Below, one piece after another: positions 58,569-64,000 of a stretch of DNA of 64,000 bases; position 1 is the first letter of the stretch; every line of letters begins with the position of its first letter. Position numbers and translations under genes: made by a program. A model generated the notes under the pieces. That model worked only from the letters and a program-made list of their open reading frames with translations. It was not told the DNA's origin and did no database searches. Source of the DNA: JADCRZ01 sp965200945 (lineage in GTDB: Bacteria > Bacteroidota > Bacteroidia > Chitinophagales > Chitinophagaceae); the NCBI GenBank assembly GCA_965200945.1, contig OZ241749.1:2604001-2668000 (forward strand), read 5' to 3'.

Positions 58569-60977
58569 ATGAAGAAATCTTTCATTCGGGGAGCGTTGTT
58601 CTCCTCCGGCTTACTCTTTTCCCTTGCGGCCGCCGCGCAGCCGGACAACACCAAAACACTGACAGCCGCCGATTACCAGCAGGCGGAAAAATTTATGTCG
58701 TACAACACCGAACCGCTGGTAGACCGCGGAAATGTACGTCCCAACTGGATCGCAGGAGACCGCCTCTGGTACCGCGTGCTTACTGCCCAGGGCAGTGAAT
58801 TCATCCTGGCAGATCCGGCGAAGAAAACACGCACCGCTGCTTTCGACCATACCAGGCTGGCCACCGCGCTTTCTGCGGCCGCCGGACAGCAATACCAGGC
58901 AAACGCACTGCCTTTCTCCTCCCTCAATTTTGCCCCCGATATGAACGCCGTGTTTTTTACTGCAGGCGGCAAGGGCTGGAAATGTGATATCAAAGCCTAC
59001 AGCTGCGCCCTCGATACCACGCAGCGCCGGGTCGGGAACGGCGGCGGCGGATTTGGCGGCCGTGGGCGCGGTGGGGCCGGAGCAGCCGGTGCTGCTTCTC
59101 CCGACGGTAAAAAAATGGCGTTCATCCGCGACTACAACCTGTGGGTGCGCGACGTGGCCGGCGGAAAGGAAACACAGCTGACCCTCGACGGCGAAAAAGA
59201 CTACGGCTATGCCACCGACAACGCCGGCTGGAAAAAAAGCGACCGGCCCGTCGTGCTCTGGTCGCCGGATGGAAAAAAGCTCGCCACCTACAAACAGGAC
59301 CAGCGCAACGTGAGCGATATGTACCTGGTGTCTACCAATGTGGGCAAGCCCCGCCTGGAAGCCTGGAAGAACCCGCTGCCCGGCGACAAAACGATCATCA
59401 TGCTCGAGCGGGTGATCATTGACGTGGATGCGCCAAAAGTAGTGAAGCTGCAGGTGGCGCCCGACCCACGGAGAAGCACAAACGGAGATGACATCACCGA
59501 TGGCGGCGCCCTCGGCGACGCAGCCTGGAACGCCGATGCTTCCCAGCTTGCTTTCGTAAGCACTTCCCGCGATCACCGCCAGGAAAAGTTCCGCATCGCC
59601 AACGCCGCCACCGGCGAAGTGCGGGAAGTATTCGAAGAGACCGTGCCCACCCAGTTTGAATCGGGGCCCGGGGGCTTCAGCTGGCGTTTCCTGGCGGCCT
59701 CCAACGAAATACTCTGGTATTCGGAACGCGACAACTGGGGTCATCTGTACCTGTACGATGCCGCCACCGGCAAGGTAAAGAACCAGGTCACCAAAGGCGA
59801 CTGGGTGGTAACCGACCTGGTGAAAGTGGATGAGAAGAACAGGGTCGTTTACTTCATTGCCGATGGCAAAGAGCCAGGTCAGAACCCATACTTCAACCAC
59901 ATGTACAAGGTGACGTTCGATGGCAAAAAACTTACGGCGCTGACGCCCGAAGAAGGCAACCACCAGGTTGCCCTCGCCCCTTCCGGACAGTATTTTGTAG
60001 ACAGTTATTCGAAGCCCGATGTGCCGCCCGTGGTGGTGGTGCGCAATATGGATGGCGTGATCGTAACGCCCCTCGAAAAAACGGATGTGTCGCGACTGGC
60101 AGCGGCCGACTGGAAAGCCCCCACTCCTGTAACGGTCAAATCGCGGGATGGCAAGACGGACCTGTACGGGCTGATGTTCACGCCCACCCATCTCGACGCC
60201 AAAAAGAAATACCCGATCATCAATTACATCTACCCCGGGCCGCAGGGCGGAAGCATCACCAACTGGTCATTTTCAAGCGCCGTACGCGACAACCAGTCGC
60301 TCGCCGAGCTGGGTTTTGTAGTGGTGTCTATCGTAGGATCGGGCAACCCGATGCGGTCCAAATCTTTTCACGACGCCGACTACGGCAACATCGCCGACAA
60401 CACCCTGCCCGACCAGATCGGCGGCATGAAACAGCTGGCGGAGAAATATCCGTTCATCGACATCGACAAGGCCGGTATCTGGGGGCACTCAGGCGGTGGT
60501 TTTGCAACGGCAGCGGCCATGCTGCGCTATCCTGATTTCTTCAAGGTAGGCATCTCCGAATCCGGCAACCACGACAACCGCAATTACGAAGACGACTGGG
60601 GAGAAAGATACATCGGACTGCTCACCGACAAAGGCGATGGCAAATCAAATTACGACGACCAGGCCAACCAGAACTATGCAAAAAACCTGAAAGGCAAACT
60701 GATGCTGGCGCACGGACTGATGGACGACAACGTGCCGCCCACCAACACGCTGCTGGTGGTGGATGCGCTCATCAAGGCCAACAAGGATTTCGACCTGGTC
60801 ATTTTCCCCAACAGCCGGCATGGCTACGGGGAATTCTCGAATTATATGACCCGCCGCCGCTGGGACTATTTCGTCAGGAACCTGATGGGCGCCACGCCAC
60901 CCCCGCAATACGAACTGAAACCAAAGACCGATCCCCGCAACGCCAATGCAGGAACAGGAGCGGGTTTCGGACAATAA
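58569..60977 (+). CDS. S9 (prolyl oligopeptidase/DPP-IV) family peptidase
   Basis: 802 residues with a signal peptide (1-23, ending AAAQ). The beta-propeller region (about 60-520, DPP-IV type with WSPDGKKLATY repeats) precedes the catalytic alpha/beta hydrolase domain. The nucleophile Ser is near 641 (IWGHSGGGFATAAAM), with HGLMDDNVPP (Asp) and FPNSRHGYGEFSNYM (His). The residue after the active-site Ser is Gly-rich: GHSGGG fits the family GxSxGG motif. A glycine-rich insert, GGGGFGGRGRGGAGAAG (about 158-174), sits in a propeller loop. Exported; likely releases N-terminal dipeptides in nutrient scavenging. Confidence 0.92.
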   Translation: MKKSFIRGALFSSGLLFSLAAAAQPDNTKTLTAADYQQAEKFMSYNTEPLVDRGNVRPNWIAGDRLWYRVLTAQGSEFILADPAKKTRTAAFDHTRLATALSAAAGQQYQANALPFSSLNFAPDMNAVFFTAGGKGWKCDIKAYSCALDTTQRRVGNGGGGFGGRGRGGAGAAGAASPDGKKMAFIRDYNLWVRDVAGGKETQLTLDGEKDYGYATDNAGWKKSDRPVVLWSPDGKKLATYKQDQRNVSDMYLVSTNVGKPRLEAWKNPLPGDKTIIMLERVIIDVDAPKVVKLQVAPDPRRSTNGDDITDGGALGDAAWNADASQLAFVSTSRDHRQEKFRIANAATGEVREVFEETVPTQFESGPGGFSWRFLAASNEILWYSERDNWGHLYLYDAATGKVKNQVTKGDWVVTDLVKVDEKNRVVYFIADGKEPGQNPYFNHMYKVTFDGKKLTALTPEEGNHQVALAPSGQYFVDSYSKPDVPPVVVVRNMDGVIVTPLEKTDVSRLAAADWKAPTPVTVKSRDGKTDLYGLMFTPTHLDAKKKYPIINYIYPGPQGGSITNWSFSSAVRDNQSLAELGFVVVSIVGSGNPMRSKSFHDADYGNIADNTLPDQIGGMKQLAEKYPFIDIDKAGIWGHSGGGFATAAAMLRYPDFFKVGISESGNHDNRNYEDDWGERYIGLLTDKGDGKSNYDDQANQNYAKNLKGKLMLAHGLMDDNVPPTNTLLVVDALIKANKDFDLVIFPNSRHGYGEFSNYMTRRRWDYFVRNLMGATPPPQYELKPKTDPRNANAGTGAGFGQ

Positions 60978-60990
60978 CCGATTTTCGGTA

Positions 60991-61058
60991 CAGACGCCGT
61001 GCATGGCGCTTCCACCCCACTGGACCGATCAATTTCAGAGACGCGATGCATCGCGTCT
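60991..61058. repeat. Two palindromes of the dispersed GCATGC family
   Basis: AGACGCCGTGCATGGCGCT (60992-61010, one mismatch) and AGACGCGATGCATCGCGTCT (61039-61058, perfect) lie 28 bases apart, between the S9 peptidase gene and the small membrane protein gene. The 32785 copy and the degenerate one at 31683 belong to the same family. Confidence 0.65.
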
Positions 61059-61079
61059 TTACAAGGAACAACTCTTTTT

Positions 61080-61541
61080 ATGGACCTGAAACACAAACCT
61101 TTTCAATTGCTCTTCATAGCAGCCATCCTGCTGCTGGGCATGAGCCTGGTGGCGGGCAGGATGACCGTCGATATTCTTTTATTCGACACCTATTACGTGA
61201 TGTCGGCACTCACCCTCTATCTCGGCTCTTCCATCCTGCTGTTCCTGATCGGAGCGACCAGTGCTTTCACAAACAGGTTTTCCTATTCTCCGCTGATGAG
61301 CAGGATACATGTCTTTCTCACACTCATCAGCGTAGCTGTAATTATCGGATTCATCTTTTATACTCAATACGTTCATTTGCAGATCCGGACAGGCCCGGCG
61401 ATCAGCCAGATACACATGCTGGAAAAGATTACCCGCCTGGCTTCTTATGCCATCCTTGTTTTTGTGGCTGCCCAGGTAACATTGCTTGTCAATTGTGTGC
61501 TCGGGCTCCTGCGCCGCAACTCCACGGTATTGTCTAAATAA
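61080..61541 (+). CDS. Small four-helix membrane protein
   Basis: 153 residues from the ATG at 61080 (MDLKHKPFQLLFIAAILLLG); earlier codons run through the repeats. Four hydrophobic helices of typical length are visible: about 8-24, 42-62 (LTLYLGSSILLFLIGATSAF), 75-95 and 125-147. LFDTYYVMSALTLYLG resembles helix VI-type sequence around LHDTYYV in heme-copper oxidase subunit I, hinting at a remote relation, but no heme-ligand histidines are present. Function unknown. Confidence 0.6.
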   Translation: MDLKHKPFQLLFIAAILLLGMSLVAGRMTVDILLFDTYYVMSALTLYLGSSILLFLIGATSAFTNRFSYSPLMSRIHVFLTLISVAVIIGFIFYTQYVHLQIRTGPAISQIHMLEKITRLASYAILVFVAAQVTLLVNCVLGLLRRNSTVLSK

Positions 61542-61562
61542 CCGAGTGAAAACCGGCAGCTA

Positions 61563-61603
61563 AAAAAAGGCGGGTGAAGAAAAATATTCTTCACCCGCCT
61601 TTT
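61563..61603. terminator. Bidirectional terminator before susD
   Basis: AGGCGGGTGAAGAA (61568-61581) pairs with TTCTTCACCCGCCT (61587-61600) across a 5-base loop, flanked by A- and T-runs. It separates the small membrane protein gene from the convergent susD gene and should stop both. Confidence 0.87.
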
Positions 61604-61626
61604 CTATTTCAAACTCACTTCAACCT

Positions 61627-63132
61627 TTAGTACCCTCCATTCTGCGTCACGTTTGCATTGGCGTTGCGTACGCTTTCAGGGATGGGCAGGGTCCATTCGC
61701 GGGCTGTGGAAGGCAGGGAGCAATTGCCTGCAGGTGAGACAGCCGTATTGCCGCAGGTGCTTCCGCGGGTGATGACCCGGGTGGTCCTTTTCAGGTCAAA
61801 GAAACGGTGGCCTTCTGCAAACAGTTCTCTTCTGCGCTCGTCGGCGATGGCCCCCAGCAGGGCGGTGCCGGTAAGCGTCTGCGTCGTGTAACCCGTGATG
61901 CGGGCGGCCCGCAGGGTATTCAGGTCGGCCAGTGCCTGCACTTCATTCGCAGTGCCGAGCATGGCATTGGCTTCTGCCCTGATCAGGTACATCTCGCCGG
62001 TGCGCAACACCGGGAAGTTGGCGGCGCCGTCGGTGAGGGCGTTCTTTCCCTTGTATTTGGTTACCCCCAATCCTTTCGAGTTGTTATCGTTCAGTTTGGT
62101 GAAGTAAGCGCTGTACCTGATGTCGTTGCTGCGGATCAGTCCGGCATTGCCGGTAGAGTCGGCCACTTCCAGTGCAGGGCGGAAATAGTTTCGCGGCGTG
62201 GCAGGGAACAGGATCAGGTAGGTCGGTCCGCTTTGTCCGGATTCAAACTGCACGTTGAAAATCAGCTCGCCCGGATTGGTTTGATTGTACATACCCGAAA
62301 AAGCCGCCTGGTCGCGAACCACAAGCGGTCGGCGGGCGATGGCACTGGTCGCGGCCTTCACAGCGTCGGCCCATTGGGCAGCGTACAGGTTTATGCGGGC
62401 CTGGAGGGCATATGCTGCAGCCAGGTCCATATTCGGGCGGCTCAGCGCAGTTGCAGGATTGACGTCTTTATCAACATCCGCAAGCAGCGTAACGGCCAGT
62501 GTGAGATCGGCAAACAGGTTGTCATAATATTCCTTGTTGTTCATCCGAACGGGTTTCAGCGACTGGGAAACAGTGAAGTCCCTGACGTATTCCAGCGCCA
62601 GGTCGGTGGTGCTGTTGCGGTCGAACTTGTTTCCGAAATAACGGAACAGATCGAAGTGCGCCAGCGCCCGCAGGGCAAAGGCCTGCCCCTTGATGCGGTT
62701 GGCCATCTGCCTGTTGGCGGCGGTGGTAAACTTGTCTACATCGCGCAGCACAATGTTCGCGCCTGCGATCACTGCGTAGGGCGCCGAATACAGGGTCGTG
62801 ATCTGTGCGGTGTTCGAGTTGTAGGTCCAGTCGGCGATCGTTCTTGAATTGGCGAGCGAGCCCAGCGTTTCATACAGGTTGTCGCTGAGAATATCGGGCA
62901 TAAGGGCATACCCTGCCCCGGTGCCGCTGCCCGAACCATAATAGTTGGCATTTCTGAGCCCGGCGTACGCGCCGGTGAGCACCTGTTCCACCTGCGCCAT
63001 GCTCGATGGGTTGTTCAGCGCATCGAGGCTGTACTCGGGCGAAAGTTCCAGTACATCTTTACGGGTACATGACTCCATGAACAGGCTTCCTGCAACACAT
63101 ACACTCCACACATACTTGTTTATCTTCAACAT
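61627..63132 (-). CDS. SusD/RagB-family nutrient-binding outer-membrane lipoprotein
   Basis: 501 residues. Lipoprotein signal peptide with the lipobox Cys22 (FMESCTRKD; slightly atypical), then a SusD fold rich in helical TPR-like units (AYAGLRNANYYG; GQAFALRALAHFDLFRYFGN; AYALQARINLYAAQWADAVK) and the C-terminal RRRELFAEGHRFFDLKR signature. Anchored outside, it captures glycans or peptides for its SusC partner, which begins 22 bases upstream. The substrate is unknown: no glycoside hydrolase is in view. Confidence 0.93.
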   Translation of the reverse strand: MLKINKYVWSVCVAGSLFMESCTRKDVLELSPEYSLDALNNPSSMAQVEQVLTGAYAGLRNANYYGSGSGTGAGYALMPDILSDNLYETLGSLANSRTIADWTYNSNTAQITTLYSAPYAVIAGANIVLRDVDKFTTAANRQMANRIKGQAFALRALAHFDLFRYFGNKFDRNSTTDLALEYVRDFTVSQSLKPVRMNNKEYYDNLFADLTLAVTLLADVDKDVNPATALSRPNMDLAAAYALQARINLYAAQWADAVKAATSAIARRPLVVRDQAAFSGMYNQTNPGELIFNVQFESGQSGPTYLILFPATPRNYFRPALEVADSTGNAGLIRSNDIRYSAYFTKLNDNNSKGLGVTKYKGKNALTDGAANFPVLRTGEMYLIRAEANAMLGTANEVQALADLNTLRAARITGYTTQTLTGTALLGAIADERRRELFAEGHRFFDLKRTTRVITRGSTCGNTAVSPAGNCSLPSTAREWTLPIPESVRNANANVTQNGGY

Positions 63133-63154
63133 ATCAGTTTCTTTTTTAGGTGGA

Positions 63155-64000
63155 TTAAAATCCCACGTTTAGTCCTACAGTGGTTTGAATGAGCGCCGGG
63201 TATTGCGCACCGGTCAGCGAAGTGCCGGTCACTTCAGGATCGAACCCCCTGAATTTGGTGGAGGTCCACAGGTTCTGTCCCTGCACAAACACGCGTGCGG
63301 AACGGATCTTCAGCAGAGAGGTCACATGCGACGACAGGTTATACCCGAGCATTACGTTGCGGAGGCGCCAGAAGCTGGCATCATCGAGGAAGCGGGTTGT
63401 CTGTGTCTGGTAGGCATTGCCGCCACTGGCTGCAGGACGGGGAACATCGGTGATGTCGCCGGCCTTCTGCCATTCGCGCAACACGTCCACCGTCATGTTA
63501 TCCGTGAAATACTGCGGGTTGGTCACGTTGTTCCGGTCGTTGTTGTACAGCACCCTTTTCAGGAAGAAGTTCATCTGTGCGCTCAGGTCGAAGCCCATAT
63601 AGTTGACGGTGGTCGACAGTCCGCCAAACAGCGGTGCATCCGAGGTACCGAGGATCACTTTGTCATTTACGCTGTAGGTAGGTGTGGTGCTGCCATTCCT
63701 TTTGTAATAAAGCGCGTTGCCGTTATCGGGGTTCACGCCGGCATATTTCACCAGGTACAGGCTGTTGACCGGTTTCTTTTCTGCCAGGATGGTTGTGCCC
63801 GATATAACCGAATCGGAAGGCAGGTCGATCACCCGGTTCAGGTTGTAGGTCAGGTTGCCCTCAAGTGTCCAGCGGAACTTCTGGTTGCTGACTACGTCGC
63901 CTCTCAGCATCAGCTCGATGCCGCGGTTGCGGAGCTTTCCGAAATTGCTCGGAATGCTGGTGAAGCCGCTGTTGGAAGGGTCGATGGGTACGGCATAGAA
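63155..64000 (-). CDS. SusC/RagA TonB-linked outer-membrane transporter (3' end only)
   Basis: The frame runs to the window edge at 64000; 281 C-terminal residues are visible. The visible part is beta-barrel with Gly/Asn/Asp turns (KLRNRGIELMLRGDVVSNQK; WTLEGNLTYNLNRVIDLP; TVNYMGFDLSAQMNFFLKR), and ends RGFDPEV..VGLNVGF with a terminal Phe, as expected of an outer-membrane barrel. TonB-dependent import partner of SusD (22 bases between the genes). Plug and N-terminal domains lie beyond the window. Confidence 0.93.
   Translation of the reverse strand, partial: FYAVPIDPSNSGFTSIPSNFGKLRNRGIELMLRGDVVSNQKFRWTLEGNLTYNLNRVIDLPSDSVISGTTILAEKKPVNSLYLVKYAGVNPDNGNALYYKRNGSTTPTYSVNDKVILGTSDAPLFGGLSTTVNYMGFDLSAQMNFFLKRVLYNNDRNNVTNPQYFTDNMTVDVLREWQKAGDITDVPRPAASGGNAYQTQTTRFLDDASFWRLRNVMLGYNLSSHVTSLLKIRSARVFVQGQNLWTSTKFRGFDPEVTGTSLTGAQYPALIQTTVGLNVGF

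Noticed and set aside
1..64000. CRISPR array or rRNA genes
   Set aside because: No regularly spaced direct repeats and no rRNA-like sequence were seen.

Overview
The window comes from a Bacteroidota chromosome, most likely Chitinophagaceae or a close relative; the genus cannot be fixed from sequence alone. The evidence is a SusC/SusD pair, a PorX response regulator of the type IX secretion pathway, a fused lpxC-fabZ gene, a coupled hem operon, and promoters with the phylum's TAnnTTTG -7 box.

Bases 1-16060 are the right end of an integrated temperate phage. Its left end lies outside the window. Order: end of the tape measure gene, a tail-region protein, an AT-rich accessory block (5.1-9.2 kb), a divergent lysogeny-type control region at 9.24-9.37 kb, an early operon of mostly small genes (including an Acb2-like protein, a short DnaG-type primase, SSB and an HNH protein), and a large serine integrase. 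The integrase reading frame runs into the 3' half of tRNA-Leu(UAG), marking the attachment site. The accessory block carries the two-gene TcmP / three-Cys-motif (Gp37/Gp68) pair, a secreted SHOCT-domain protein, and an HNH-domain protein sitting between the phage repressor and what looks like a second copy of the repressor's 3' tail. Three look-alike hairpins with NTCT loops separate genes of the early operon.

Bases 16.2-64 kb are host chromosome. 16.3-28.7 kb is housekeeping: Rel/Spo stringent-response enzyme, a methyltransferase, purA, a lytic transglycosylase, gatA, tatA, rplS, rny, zapA and a ZapB-like partner. 28.7-39.8 kb holds porX, an HD phosphohydrolase, the lipid A genes lpxD, lpxC-fabZ and lpxA (split by an inserted thrC-lysR block), an ABC ATPase, ald and tsaE. 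39.9-48.4 kb holds a copper-type P-ATPase, recQ, korA and a FUSC-family membrane protein. 48.5-55.7 kb holds an outer-membrane barrel and the heme operon hemA-C-D-E-F-B on the minus strand. 56-64 kb holds a pentapeptide-repeat protein, an acyltransferase with a probable C-terminal frameshift, a TMEM175-like channel, an S9 peptidase, a small membrane protein and susD with the 3' end of susC.

Intergenic regions hold two MITE-like palindromic elements (48.43-48.53 and 49.63-49.75 kb), a dispersed GCATGC-centred palindrome family, and several clear intrinsic terminators. No CRISPR array, rRNA or complete insertion sequence was seen. The most interesting material is in the prophage: the TcmP pair, the HNH/repressor-tail arrangement, the NTCT hairpins and the Acb2-like protein.
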